Source of the DNA: Burkholderia pyrrocinia
GTDB taxonomy: Bacteria; Pseudomonadota; Gammaproteobacteria; Burkholderiales; Burkholderiaceae
Reading direction: 5' to 3'
Assembly: GCF_003330765.1 (NCBI RefSeq)
Contig: NZ_CP024903.1
Span: 2,356,001 to 2,420,000, forward strand
Length of the DNA: 64,000 bases
The position numbers and the translations under genes were made by a program. This document shows, in pieces, positions 41,073-49,364 of this stretch. Position 1 is the stretch's first letter. Each line of letters begins with the position of its first letter. The notes below the pieces were generated by a model. The model saw nothing but the letters and a program-made list of their open reading frames with translations. It was not told the origin of the DNA and ran no database searches.

Positions 41073-42509
41073 ATGAAGAAGCTACTCGTCGCTCTTGCCG
41101 TCAGCGCGTTCGCCGCAGGGTGTGCGGTGCAGCCCGCGCAGCATCCGGCGCTGCACGATTCCGTTCAATCGCTCGCGCCCACTGCATGGGATACCGACGT
41201 GCCGCGCGCGGATAGCGACGCCGCCGCATGGTGGGCGCAATTCCACGATCCCGTGCTCGACCGGCTGATCGCGACCGTGCTCGACGGCAACCTCGACTTG
41301 CAGGCCGCCGCCGAACGCGTGAAACAGGCGCAGGCGCTGACCGTGCAGAAGCGCGCGGTGCTGCTGCCCGAACTCGACGCGACCGCGCATGCGGCCGACG
41401 CGCGCCAGAACACGCCGCCTCCGCTCGGCTATGTGCGGCAGGCCGGCGCGGGGCTCGCGCTGAGCTGGTCGCCCGACGTGTTCGGCGGCGAACGGCTCGA
41501 CTTGCTCGCCGCGCAGGCCGACCTCGTCGGGCAGAAGCATGCGGAAGACGCGATGCGGCTCGCGCTCGCGGCCGATGCGGCATCCGCGTATGTCGATCTG
41601 CGCTGGGCGCAGCAGGAGTTGAAGATCCTGCAGGACAACGCGAAGATCCGGCAGCATGCGCTCGAACTGACGCGCAAGCGGCAGGCGTTCGGGCTGTCGA
41701 CGGAACTCGACGTCACGCGTGCGCAGAACCAGCTCGATGCACTCGAAGCGCGGATTCCGCCGACGCAGGCGCAGATCTCGCATCAGCTCAATCTGATCGC
41801 CGTGTATTCCGGGCGGACGCCGGAGTCGGTCGATCGGCTCGTGTTGGCGCAGGCGGGCGAGATTCCCGCGCCGCCGGTTGGGTCGCCGGGTACGTTGCCT
41901 TCGCAGGCGTTATTGCGGCGTCCGGATGTGCTCGTGGCGTATGCGCGAGTCGAGCAGCGTGCGGCGCAGGTGGGGGTTGCGAAAGCTGAGCGGTATCCGA
42001 AGTTTTCACTGAATTTGACGGACGGGATTCTGGCTGCGTCGTATCTCGGGTTGCCGACGTTGACCGACAACCTGTTCAGCGCCGCATTGAGCGCGACGAG
42101 CCCGATCTTCAACGCGGGGCGCATCACGGCCGACATCGCACAGAGCGAAAGCCGGATGCGCGAGTCGGAACTCGGGCTGCGGCAGACGATGCTGCAGGCG
42201 CTGAGGGAAGTCGAGGATGCGCGTGCGAATCTCGTTAGCTCCGATGAAGCGACACGGAAGCTCGATAGCGCGCTTTCCGCATCGGACAAGGCGCTTGGGT
42301 TGGCGAATCAGCTCTACAAAGGCGGTGCGACGGATTTTCTCGATGTGCTGTCGGCGCAGGAGGTGTATCTGCGGGATTCGGATTCGCTCAATCAGGTCAA
42401 GCGCGAGCACGCGCTGGCGGCAGTCGCGCTTTATCGGTCGCTTGGGAGTGGGTGGAGCAGGAATGAGGCGGAGGGTGGGCCGGAGGTGGAGGCCGTGGCG
42501 AAAAATTGA
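41073..42509 (+). CDS. RND/EmrAB-type outer-membrane efflux lipoprotein (NodT/OprM family)
   Basis: 478 residues. TolC-like outer-membrane channel completing the tripartite pump. Lipoprotein signal peptide with lipobox AAGC (Cys17). Two OEP repeats: LDLQAAAERVKQAQALTVQKRAVLLPELDATAHA and its second copy from AQVGVAKAERYPKFSLNLTDG, with the periplasmic helix repeats between. From about 41790 to the end the gene uses noticeably more T- and G-ending codons than its first half, but the frame is intact and the family C-terminus (YKGGATDFLDVLSAQEVYLRD) is present. Confidence 0.92.
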   Translation: MKKLLVALAVSAFAAGCAVQPAQHPALHDSVQSLAPTAWDTDVPRADSDAAAWWAQFHDPVLDRLIATVLDGNLDLQAAAERVKQAQALTVQKRAVLLPELDATAHAADARQNTPPPLGYVRQAGAGLALSWSPDVFGGERLDLLAAQADLVGQKHAEDAMRLALAADAASAYVDLRWAQQELKILQDNAKIRQHALELTRKRQAFGLSTELDVTRAQNQLDALEARIPPTQAQISHQLNLIAVYSGRTPESVDRLVLAQAGEIPAPPVGSPGTLPSQALLRRPDVLVAYARVEQRAAQVGVAKAERYPKFSLNLTDGILAASYLGLPTLTDNLFSAALSATSPIFNAGRITADIAQSESRMRESELGLRQTMLQALREVEDARANLVSSDEATRKLDSALSASDKALGLANQLYKGGATDFLDVLSAQEVYLRDSDSLNQVKREHALAAVALYRSLGSGWSRNEAEGGPEVEAVAKN

Positions 42510-42529
42510 AGCCGGGTATCTGATACGAA

Positions 42530-42558
42530 TGCAGGCCGCGTCGACGGCCTGCACCTTT
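42530..42558. terminator. Terminator hairpin after the efflux operon
   Basis: TGCAGGCCG (42530-42538), loop CGTCGA, CGGCCTGCA (42545-42553), then CCTTT. It lies between the convergent outer-membrane channel gene and the glutathione transferase gene and may serve both. Confidence 0.6.
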
Positions 42559-42603
42559 ACGCAAGCATGGCCGCCCGGCTCCGCCGGCGCGACTCTATTC
42601 AAG

Positions 42604-43236
42604 TTACAGCGGCGGCCGCTTCAGCTTCACCCAGCGCTGCACCGACGGCCGCTCCCACTGCGCGCGCGCATAGTCGGCGAGGCGCTGCGGCACCGGATCG
42701 TCATTCAGCACCAGACGGTTCAGCATCACCGCCAGATCGACATCGGCAATGCTCCACTCGTCGAACAGGTTTGCCGCGCCCGGCGCGAGCAATTTGTCGG
42801 CGGCCGCGAACAGCTTCTGCGAGGCAGCCTGCGCCAGGCTCGACAGCGGCTCGCTCGACGGGCCATAGAACAGCACTTCGGTCGACCGTTCCGTGCGGAT
42901 CGGCATCAGGTCGCTGCGCAGCCACGCCTGCACTTGCCGCGCCCGCGCGCGCTGGCGCGGATCGGCCGGATAGAGCCGCGTGCCCGGGAAGGTCTCGTCG
43001 AGATACTCGGTAATCGCCGACGATTCCGACAGCGCGAAATCGTCATGCACGAGCGTCGGCACGCGTTGCGTCAGCGACGTCGCCGCATAGTCGGGTGCGA
43101 AATGCGCGCGGTTGCCGAGATCGACGGTCACCAGTTCGTACGGCAGCGATTTTTCCTCGAGCGCGACGAAGGCCGACATCGCGTAAGGGCTCGTGTATTG
43201 CGCATCCGCGTAGAGACGGAGATTACCGGTTTGCAC
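42604..43236 (-). CDS. Glutathione S-transferase (YfcF-like)
   Basis: 210 residues. Thioredoxin-fold N-terminal domain (LRLYADAQYTSPYAMSAFVALEEKSLPYELVTVDL, TQRVPTLVHDDFALSESSAITEYLDETFPG, where ES-A is the glutathione-binding motif) and helical C-terminal domain (WSIADVDLAVMLNRLVL). Probably detoxifies electrophiles or reduces peroxides. Single gene on the minus strand, convergent with the efflux operon. Confidence 0.9.
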   Translation of the reverse strand: MQTGNLRLYADAQYTSPYAMSAFVALEEKSLPYELVTVDLGNRAHFAPDYAATSLTQRVPTLVHDDFALSESSAITEYLDETFPGTRLYPADPRQRARARQVQAWLRSDLMPIRTERSTEVLFYGPSSEPLSSLAQAASQKLFAAADKLLAPGAANLFDEWSIADVDLAVMLNRLVLNDDPVPQRLADYARAQWERPSVQRWVKLKRPPL

Positions 43237-43383
43237 TGCAGGCTCCTTGTGGGTGCGGAGGTCGGCGACCGCGGGTCGGTGCGCCGACGAACTCCGGGTG
43301 GGTCAATGCGGTGTGTGCGACAGATTAGCAGCGGCGGGAAAGGCGGTGTTGGTGGTTTGGTGTGCGCTGCGGTCGCTGCGTGG

Positions 43384-43845
43384 TCATCCGGCGTCGGGCC
43401 AGCGGTATCCGATCACTTCGCTCAACGGGTATTCGAGTTCGCGCACTTCTTCCAGTTGATTGCCGCCGAACAGATGCACGTGTTCGTCGTCGTGACGCAG
43501 GTAGAAACCGACATGCCCTTTCCAGCTCGCGGGATCGTCGCGCGTCAGGATGGCGATGCAGCCGTAGACCGGGCGCTCCAGCGGCCGGCCCCATTCGAGC
43601 CACGAGCGAGCGAGTGCGGAGCCCGTGCCGCGAATGCCGGCGTGCTTCATGCACCAGTTGACGAACGACGAGCACCAGGAAATCTTGTCGTCGTAGCCGA
43701 CCAGGTTCGTCTGGTTGTTGTATTCGACGATGCGCGGGTTGATGCTGCCGGGCGGGTGGCGGCGGATGCCGAGTTCGGCCAGGGCGACGGGCATCCAGGG
43801 CGGATGGGCGGCTTCCGGATTGCTCTCAGGGTTCGATCGGGTCAC
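43384..43845 (-). CDS. TIGR02594-type protein, putative small Cys peptidase/amidase-like fold
   Basis: 153 residues. Matches the pattern of the uncharacterised TIGR02594 family: PWMPVALAELGIRRHPPGSINPRIVEYNNQT, DKISWCSSFVNWCMKHAGIRGTGSALARSWLEWG, GHVGFYLRHDDEHVHLFGGNQLEEV, EVIGYRWP. The conserved Cys (WCSSFVNW) followed by a His (GHVGFY) is arranged as in CHAP/NlpC-P60 cysteine peptidases that cut peptidoglycan. No signal peptide is visible, so if it acts on the wall it must be exported by another route. Single gene. Confidence 0.8.
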   Translation of the reverse strand: MTRSNPESNPEAAHPPWMPVALAELGIRRHPPGSINPRIVEYNNQTNLVGYDDKISWCSSFVNWCMKHAGIRGTGSALARSWLEWGRPLERPVYGCIAILTRDDPASWKGHVGFYLRHDDEHVHLFGGNQLEEVRELEYPLSEVIGYRWPDAG

Positions 43846-43875
43846 GTCGTTCTCGGGCGAGTGTCAGTGTGATTT

Positions 43876-43901
43876 CGCTCAATCTTCGCACGAATACGGC
43901 G
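43876..43901. repeat. 26-bp element shared with 48882-48907, copy 1
   Basis: CGCTCAATCTTCGCACGAATACGGCG. 24 of 26 bases match the copy at 48882. It contains the dyad TTCGC-N9-GCGAA in this copy. It lies between the divergent TIGR02594 gene (start 43845) and a LysR gene (start 43953). Confidence 0.6.
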
Positions 43902-43952
43902 AATCTACAGCGCCCTTCACGGCTTGCGATTTTCGCTCGATCCGCCCGTATC

Positions 43953-44897
43953 ATGTCGGCAGCGCCATCGACTCCCGTTCCCGCCATGCGCATCACGCCC
44001 CTGCCGCCCCTTCAGTGCCTCGTCGCGTTCGAAGCCGCCGTGCGGCACGCGAGCTTCACGAAGGCCGCCGCCGAACTGCATCTCACCCAAAGCGCGATCA
44101 GTCGCCAGATCCAGCAACTCGAGGAATTCCTCGGCCGCTCGCTGTTCGTCCGCGAGCATCGTTCGCTGCGGCTGACGATCGCCGGCGAGCAATACGCGGC
44201 GCAGGTGCACCACCTGCTCACGCAATGCGCGGAAGCCACACACGACGTGATGAAGCCGTACGGCGATCTCGAACTCACGATCGCGTGCTCGTCCGGCGTC
44301 GCCGTGCTGTGGCTCACACCGCGCCTGCCGGCATTCCGCACCGCGTACCCGAACATCAAGCTGCGCCTGATCGTGCGCGATAGCCTTGCCTCCATGTCGC
44401 CGGCGGAGTTCGACGTCGGCGTCTACTACGTGCGCCAGCAGGCGCCGGACGAGTACACCGCGCGCCGCCTGTTCGACGAGGAAGTGTTTCCCGTCTGCGC
44501 GCCGGGCTATCTCGCCGGCCGCACGCTCGACGCGGCCGATCTCGCGAACGAAACGCTGCTGCGCCTCGAGGACGGGCAGCGCCAGTGGATGTCGTGGTCC
44601 GAATGGTTCGACATGAACGACGTCGACCGGCAGAAGGCGCAGCCGCAGGACATCACGATCAACTCGTATCCGCAGATCGTGCAGATGACCATTCTCGGCC
44701 AGGGTGTGTCGCTCGGCTGGCGCTACATGATCGACGCGTGCATCGAGGCCGGCCTGCTCGTGCGCGTGACCGAAGCGTCCGCGAGCCACGGCGGCGGCTA
44801 TTACGTGATCTCGCCGAACGACCGCGTGCAGAACCAGGCCGCGCGCCTGTTCACGCGCTGGCTATTCGAACAGGCGGAGCAGCAGACCGCGCCCTGA
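43953..44897 (+). CDS. LysR-family regulator (GcvA-like)
   Basis: 314 residues from this ATG. HTH of the GcvA type (PPLQCLVAFEAAVRHASFTKAAAELHLTQSAISRQIQQLEEFLGRSLFVREHRSLRLTIAGEQY), effector domain with LTIACSSGVAVLWLTPRLPAFRTAYPNIKLRLIV and GVSLGWRYMIDACIEAGLLV. An internal ATG at 43986 (MRITPLPPLQ) is the family's more usual start. Upstream of, and on the same strand as, the MFS-amidohydrolase pair, which it probably controls. Confidence 0.87.
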   Translation: MSAAPSTPVPAMRITPLPPLQCLVAFEAAVRHASFTKAAAELHLTQSAISRQIQQLEEFLGRSLFVREHRSLRLTIAGEQYAAQVHHLLTQCAEATHDVMKPYGDLELTIACSSGVAVLWLTPRLPAFRTAYPNIKLRLIVRDSLASMSPAEFDVGVYYVRQQAPDEYTARRLFDEEVFPVCAPGYLAGRTLDAADLANETLLRLEDGQRQWMSWSEWFDMNDVDRQKAQPQDITINSYPQIVQMTILGQGVSLGWRYMIDACIEAGLLVRVTEASASHGGGYYVISPNDRVQNQAARLFTRWLFEQAEQQTAP

Positions 44898-44903
44898 ACG
44901 CGA

Positions 44904-44924
44904 TGCATGCGCGCAGCGCATGCA
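44904..44924. terminator. Hairpin TGCATGCGC-GCA-GCGCATGCA after the LysR gene
   Basis: Perfect 9-bp arms and a 3-nt loop, 6 bp after the LysR stop and about 95 bp before the MFS gene. No T-run directly follows, so it may be a terminator or a symmetrical operator for the transporter operon. Confidence 0.45.
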
Positions 44925-45020
44925 CGCATGCGAATCTTTCGTTTCAGAAAAAAATCCCGCTGTCCTTAGCATGGGATTCACGCGGGGCAGCCGTCCCGTC
45001 TTCTGACAAAGGAAGAGACC

Positions 45021-46337
45021 ATGCAAGGAACGCTTTCCCCGCGCGCCGCGCCTTCCGTCGATGCGGCGGTGCAGCAGCGCCGCCGCGCCATCGTCGCGAC
45101 CGTGATCGGCAACGGCCTCGAATGGTTCGACTTCACCGTCTACAGCTTCTTCGCGGTGATCATCGCGAAGCTGTTTTTCCCGACCGGTAACGAACTGACG
45201 TCCGTGCTGCTGACCGTTGCGACGTTCGGTGTCGGCTTCTTCATGCGGCCCGTCGGCGGCATCGTGCTCGGCGTCTATGCCGACAAGGTCGGACGCAAGG
45301 CGGCGCTGTCGCTCACCATCCTGATGATGGCGGCCGGCACCGCGCTCATCGGGCTCGCGCCGACCTATGAACAGGCCGGCATCGCCGCGCCGCTACTGAT
45401 CGTCGTCGCGCGACTGCTGCAAGGCTTCTCCGCCGGCGGCGAGATGGGCGGCGCCACCGCGTTCCTCACCGAATACGCGCCGCCGGAAAAACGCGCGTAT
45501 TACTCGAGCTGGATCCAGTCGAGCATCGGCTTCGCGGTACTGCTCGGCGCGGCGACCGGCACGTTCGTCACGACGTCGCTCGATACGCAGGCGCTGCATA
45601 GCTGGGGCTGGCGGCTGCCGTTCCTGCTCGGGATCATCGTCGGTCCGGTCGGCTATTTCATCCGCAGCCATATCGACGAGACGCCCGCGTTCAGTGCCGT
45701 CGAAGCCCAGGCGAAAGAAAGCTCGCCGCTGAAGGAAGTGCTGTCCACCTACCCGCGCGAGACGTTCGCGAGCTTTTCGATGGTCATTCTGTGGACGGTG
45801 TGCACCTATGTGCTGCTGTTCTACATGCCGACCTATTCCGTGCGCACGCTGCATCTGCCGCAGTCGACCGGCTTCGCGGCCGGCATGGTCGGCGGGTTCA
45901 TGATCATGTGCTGCTCGCCGATCGTCGGCAGGCTGGCCGACGTGTGGGGACGACGCGTGTTCCTGTCCGGCTCGGCGCTCGCCATCCTCGTACTCGCGTG
46001 GCCGATGTTCGCGTGGATCAACCACGCGCCCGGGTTCACGTCGCTGATCGTATTCCAGGCCGTGTTCGGCGTGCTGATCGCCACCTATACCGGGCCGATC
46101 CTCGCGGCGTTCGCCGAACTGTTCCCGACCAAGGTGCTGTCGACGGGGCTTTCCGTCGCGTACAACTTCGCGGTCACGATCTTCGGTGGCTTCGCGCCGT
46201 TCCTGATCACATGGCTCATCGCTCGTACGGGCAGCAACATGGCGCCCGCCTTCTACGTGATCCTCGCAGCGGCGGTCAGCTTCGTCGGAACCCGCTTCGT
46301 GAAGGATGCGAAGCGTGGTCCCTCCATGACTCGATAA
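45021..46337 (+). CDS. MFS transporter, metabolite:H+ symporter (MHS) family
   Basis: 438 residues, 12 TM. MHS signature: TVIGNGLEWFDFTVYSFFAVIIAKLFFP, FFMRPVGGIVLGVYADKVGRKAAL, RLLQGFSAGGEMGGATAFLTEYAPPEKRAYYSSW, with the second-half motif GRLADVWGRRVF. Such proteins import organic acids or amino-acid derivatives with protons. Ribosome-binding site AAGGAAGAG before the ATG. The amidohydrolase gene follows after 12 bp, so the substrate is probably an amide or lactam-like compound that is then hydrolysed. Confidence 0.9.
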   Translation: MQGTLSPRAAPSVDAAVQQRRRAIVATVIGNGLEWFDFTVYSFFAVIIAKLFFPTGNELTSVLLTVATFGVGFFMRPVGGIVLGVYADKVGRKAALSLTILMMAAGTALIGLAPTYEQAGIAAPLLIVVARLLQGFSAGGEMGGATAFLTEYAPPEKRAYYSSWIQSSIGFAVLLGAATGTFVTTSLDTQALHSWGWRLPFLLGIIVGPVGYFIRSHIDETPAFSAVEAQAKESSPLKEVLSTYPRETFASFSMVILWTVCTYVLLFYMPTYSVRTLHLPQSTGFAAGMVGGFMIMCCSPIVGRLADVWGRRVFLSGSALAILVLAWPMFAWINHAPGFTSLIVFQAVFGVLIATYTGPILAAFAELFPTKVLSTGLSVAYNFAVTIFGGFAPFLITWLIARTGSNMAPAFYVILAAAVSFVGTRFVKDAKRGPSMTR

Positions 46338-46349
46338 GGAAATTTCCCC

Positions 46350-47591
46350 ATGACCATTACCGTGCTTCAAGGCGGCAACGTGCTCGATCTCGAACGGGGT
46401 ATGTTGCTCGAGCATCATCATGTCGTGATCGAAGGCGAGCGGATTGTCGAAGTCACCGATCGGCCGGTGGATTTTCCGAATGCGCAGGTGATCGATGTGC
46501 GCGGCAAGACCGTGATGCCGGGGTTCATCGATTGCCATGTTCATGTGCTGGCTTCGAATGCGAATCTTGGCGCGAATGCAACGCAGCCGAATATTCTCGC
46601 GGCGATTCGGTCGTTGCCGATTCTCGATGCGATGTTGGCGCGTGGGTTTACCAGTGTTCGGGATGCCGGGGGCGCGGATTGGAGTTTGATGCAGGCGGTC
46701 GAGACGGGGCTCATTTCGGGGCCGAGGATTTTTCCGTCGGGGAAGGCGTTGTCGCAAACCGGCGGGCATGGGGATTTTCGGCCTCGCGGGGATTTGCTGG
46801 AGCCTTGTTCATGCTGTTTTCGAACGGGGGCGATTGCTCGGGTGGTCGATGGGGTCGAAGGTGTGCGGCTCGCGGTGCGTGAGGAGATTCAGAAAGGCGC
46901 GACGCAGATCAAGATCATGGCTTCTGGTGGGGTTGCGTCGCCGACCGATCCGATTGCCAATACGCAGTATTCGGAAGACGAGATTCGGGCCATCGTTGAC
47001 GAGGCCGAGGCTGCGAATACCTATGTGATGGCGCATGCGTATACGGGGCGGGCGATTGCGCGCGCCGTGCGGTGCGGGGTGCGGACGATCGAGCACGGGA
47101 ATCTTGTCGATGAAGCGACGGCGAAGCTCATGCATGAGCGCGGGGCGTTTGTGGTGCCTACGCTTGTTACTTATGACGCGCTTGCCAAACACGGGGCCGA
47201 GTTCGGGATGCCAGCTGACTCCGTAGCGAAGGTGGCGTCCGTGCAGCAGAAAGGACGCGAGTCGCTGGAGATCTATGCAAAGGCCGGCGTGAAGATGGGG
47301 TTCGGGTCGGATCTGCTCGGGGAAATGCACGCATTTCAATGCGGGGAGTTTCGGATTCGGGCTGAGGTGCTGGGGAATCTGGAAGCGCTCAGATCGGCGA
47401 CGACGGTGGCGGCCGAGATCGTCAATATGCAGGGGCTGCTTGGGGTGGTTGCGGTGGGCGCGATTGCGGATTTGGTCGTTTTGGAGGGGAATCCGCTGGA
47501 GGATATCGGGGCTGTGGCCGATGAAGGCGCGCGCGTCGCCTATGTGCTGCAGCGCGGGCGGATCGTGAAGGCGCGGGATGGTGCGCGTTGA
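46350..47591 (+). CDS. Metal-dependent amidohydrolase (imidazolonepropionase / Xaa-Pro dipeptidase-like)
   Basis: 413 residues. Amidohydrolase superfamily: metal motif GFIDCHVH, lysine that is usually carboxylated in IKIMASGG, metal His in MAHAYTGRAI and IEHGN, catalytic Asp in GFGSDLL, and C-terminal VGAIADLVVLEGNPLEDI. Related enzymes cleave C-terminal prolyl or other N-acyl peptides, or cyclic amides; the substrate is not known here. Co-transcribed with the MHS transporter. Codon use after about 46430 is less GC-biased (many T/G third positions) than the transporter gene. Confidence 0.88.
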   Translation: MTITVLQGGNVLDLERGMLLEHHHVVIEGERIVEVTDRPVDFPNAQVIDVRGKTVMPGFIDCHVHVLASNANLGANATQPNILAAIRSLPILDAMLARGFTSVRDAGGADWSLMQAVETGLISGPRIFPSGKALSQTGGHGDFRPRGDLLEPCSCCFRTGAIARVVDGVEGVRLAVREEIQKGATQIKIMASGGVASPTDPIANTQYSEDEIRAIVDEAEAANTYVMAHAYTGRAIARAVRCGVRTIEHGNLVDEATAKLMHERGAFVVPTLVTYDALAKHGAEFGMPADSVAKVASVQQKGRESLEIYAKAGVKMGFGSDLLGEMHAFQCGEFRIRAEVLGNLEALRSATTVAAEIVNMQGLLGVVAVGAIADLVVLEGNPLEDIGAVADEGARVAYVLQRGRIVKARDGAR

Positions 47592-47627
47592 TGTTCCTCT
47601 TTTGTCAATCAGTCACGCGCGCCGTAG

Positions 47628-47911
47628 CTATATAAGGCCGGAAATAAGGCGACAACCGCATGTAGCTCGGTGGCCATGTCGTGCGATAGAAATGCCATCG
47701 TCCGTCATCGACGAATCGCCTTCCTCGATCACATTAGGCGAAACGTCGGGATGCTGCGGACACGAGACATGGTCGCCGTTGTGCGCGACAAAGCGGCCAT
47801 CGAAACGCATGCTCGTTGAGCCCGTTTCGACCTTGCCGCCGTGGTCGGTGGTGCGGCCGTGAACAACGCGCGAGGCGTCGTGGCGGAAGTCTTCGCCGCC
47901 TCGCCCGACAC
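47628..47911 (-). pseudogene. PAAR-domain protein, apparent frameshift near the 5' end
   Basis: PAAR proteins cap the spike of type VI secretion systems. The domain is clear: HGRTTDHGGKVETGSTSM, FVAHNGDHVSCPQHPDVSPNVIEEGDSSM, then ISIARHGHRATCGCRLISG. No plausible start codon lies in that frame just upstream. In the neighbouring frame a GTG at 47911, 9 bp after the upstream LysR stop, reads VSGEAAKTSATTPRA and would join the domain frame at VVHGRTTDHGG if one base were gained or lost near 47860. I infer a frameshifted gene or an assembly error; a non-standard start is also possible. Confidence 0.6.
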
Positions 47912-47919
47912 GGACGGAT

Positions 47920-48822
47920 TCAAGACTCCGACTCCGGAACCGCAAAATGCTCCAGCGCAAACGCAATGAACGCGCGAAGCTTGGCAGGCGCGCCGGCATC
48001 GCGCGCATAGAGCAAGTAGAAATCGCGCCCGCGCGATTCGTATCCGGTCAGCAGCAGGCGCAAGCGGCCTGCGTCGACGTCCGCCTTGACCAGGCCGAAC
48101 GGTTGCAGGATCACGCCGCCGCCGGCCAGCGCGGCCTCGCGTAGCGCGGGTCCGCTGTCGACGCGCAACCGGTACGCGACGGGCACTTCGATCGCACCGT
48201 CGGGCCCATCGAACCGCCACCGATAACGCGGCCCCCATCGCGTATGGCCGAGGCAATCGTGATTCAGCAGATCCTGCGGCGTGGTCGGTGTGCCGTGGCG
48301 GGACAGGTAGTCCGGCGACGCGCACACGACCATTCGGTAGTACGACGGCAACGGCCGCGCGACGAGCGACGAATCGGCCAGCGGCCCGATGCGAAACGCG
48401 AGATCGATACCGTCGCCGACCGGATCGACCGCTGCATCGGTCAGCACGAGCTCGATATCGACACGCGGATATTGCGTGAGAAAAACGGCGACGGCCGGCG
48501 CGAGCTGCGTGACGCCGAACGAAATCGGCGCTGCGATGCGCAGGTGGCCGGCCGGATCGCCGCCGAGCGCGGAGGTGGCGTCGTCGGCCGTTTCGACCCG
48601 GTCGAGGATGTCGCGACAGCGCTCCAGATACAGCGCCCCCGCCTCGGTCAGATGATGACGCCGCGTCGTGCGGTGAAGCAGCTTCACGCCGAGACGCGCT
48701 TCGAGCGCGTTCAGATGCTTGCCGACCATGCTCGGCGACAGACCGAGCCGCTCGGCCGCGATGGTCAGACTGCCGGTGCTGACGATCTCGACGAACACCG
48801 ACATGCTTTCGAAGCGGTCCAT
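47920..48822 (-). CDS. LysR-family regulator (CrgA-like)
   Basis: 300 residues. Winged HTH MDRFESMSVFVEIVSTGSLTIAAERLGLSPSMVGKHLNALEARLGVKLLHRTTRRHHLTEAGALYLERC and effector domain (HLRIAAPISFGVTQLAPAVAVFL, DGIDLAFRIGPLADSSL). Followed 9 bp later by the PAAR gene on the same strand. A 26-bp element shared with the region at 43876 lies 60 bp upstream of its start. Confidence 0.88.
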   Translation of the reverse strand: MDRFESMSVFVEIVSTGSLTIAAERLGLSPSMVGKHLNALEARLGVKLLHRTTRRHHLTEAGALYLERCRDILDRVETADDATSALGGDPAGHLRIAAPISFGVTQLAPAVAVFLTQYPRVDIELVLTDAAVDPVGDGIDLAFRIGPLADSSLVARPLPSYYRMVVCASPDYLSRHGTPTTPQDLLNHDCLGHTRWGPRYRWRFDGPDGAIEVPVAYRLRVDSGPALREAALAGGGVILQPFGLVKADVDAGRLRLLLTGYESRGRDFYLLYARDAGAPAKLRAFIAFALEHFAVPESES

Positions 48823-48881
48823 GGGGGTTTGGGGAAATGGGGGCAGGATGAATGGCTGGCCGGCGCTATGCGGGCGCATAG

Positions 48882-48907
48882 CGCTCAATCTTCGCACGAG
48901 TATGGCG
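48882..48907. repeat. 26-bp element shared with 43876-43901, copy 2
   Basis: CGCTCAATCTTCGCACGAGTATGGCG, 24 of 26 bases identical to the copy at 43876. It is upstream of the LysR gene that starts at 48822, and the flank after it (GGCAGCGC) also partly resembles copy 1. Confidence 0.6.
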
Positions 48908-49067
48908 CTCGGCAGCGCTCGTCCGTCATGACAGTTGGTAAAGGTGACGGTCGACACGCAGCGCAACATCCGCGCAACGGCCAGGGCGATAGCGTTCGGA
49001 CGGCCCGTCACGTTCGTGCAAGGCCGGCAATCCAGCAGCAAGGGCCGCATCAAGCGGCCCTTGTTGG

Positions 49068-49364
49068 TTATGCCAACGGGTCTACCCGGTCAGGGTCGTG
49101 GTAGGGCTGCTCCCGGAAATCAAGCTGGCCGTAGTCAGGCGTGATGTTGATTTGCCGGGTGTCGTAGTTGATTTGGAGGAAAACCCGGTCGCCCGGTTCA
49201 AATCCGAACAGCTTGAAGTGCTTGTCGACGACCTCCATCCAGGGCAGGTACGGCCAGCCTCGTTTGGGCTTGTCAGGCGTGCTGCGGAGGACCAGCTGGA
49301 ACCTCTCGTTCCTATCGAGTGGTTTGCGCTTCTTGGGACGTGACTTACTATTGGCGTCAGCCAT
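49068..49364 (-). CDS. SymE-like toxin family protein
   Basis: 98 residues. Resembles SymE-type endoribonuclease/nucleoid toxins: a short basic N-terminus (SKSRPKKRKPLDRNER), a strand with conserved Arg/Gln, then PYLPWMEVVDKHFKLFGFEPGDRVFLQINY, equivalent to the 'lPwL.L.G.WL..aGF..Gd.v' AbrB-fold core of SymE, and an aberrant acidic tail (DPDRVDPLA). Ribosome-binding site AGGAG about 7 bp before the ATG. The E. coli gene is SOS-controlled and blocked by antisense RNA SymR; no LexA box is seen here, and an antisense RNA cannot be judged by eye. Marks the start of the accessory stretch. Confidence 0.7.
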   Translation of the reverse strand: MADANSKSRPKKRKPLDRNERFQLVLRSTPDKPKRGWPYLPWMEVVDKHFKLFGFEPGDRVFLQINYDTRQINITPDYGQLDFREQPYHDPDRVDPLA

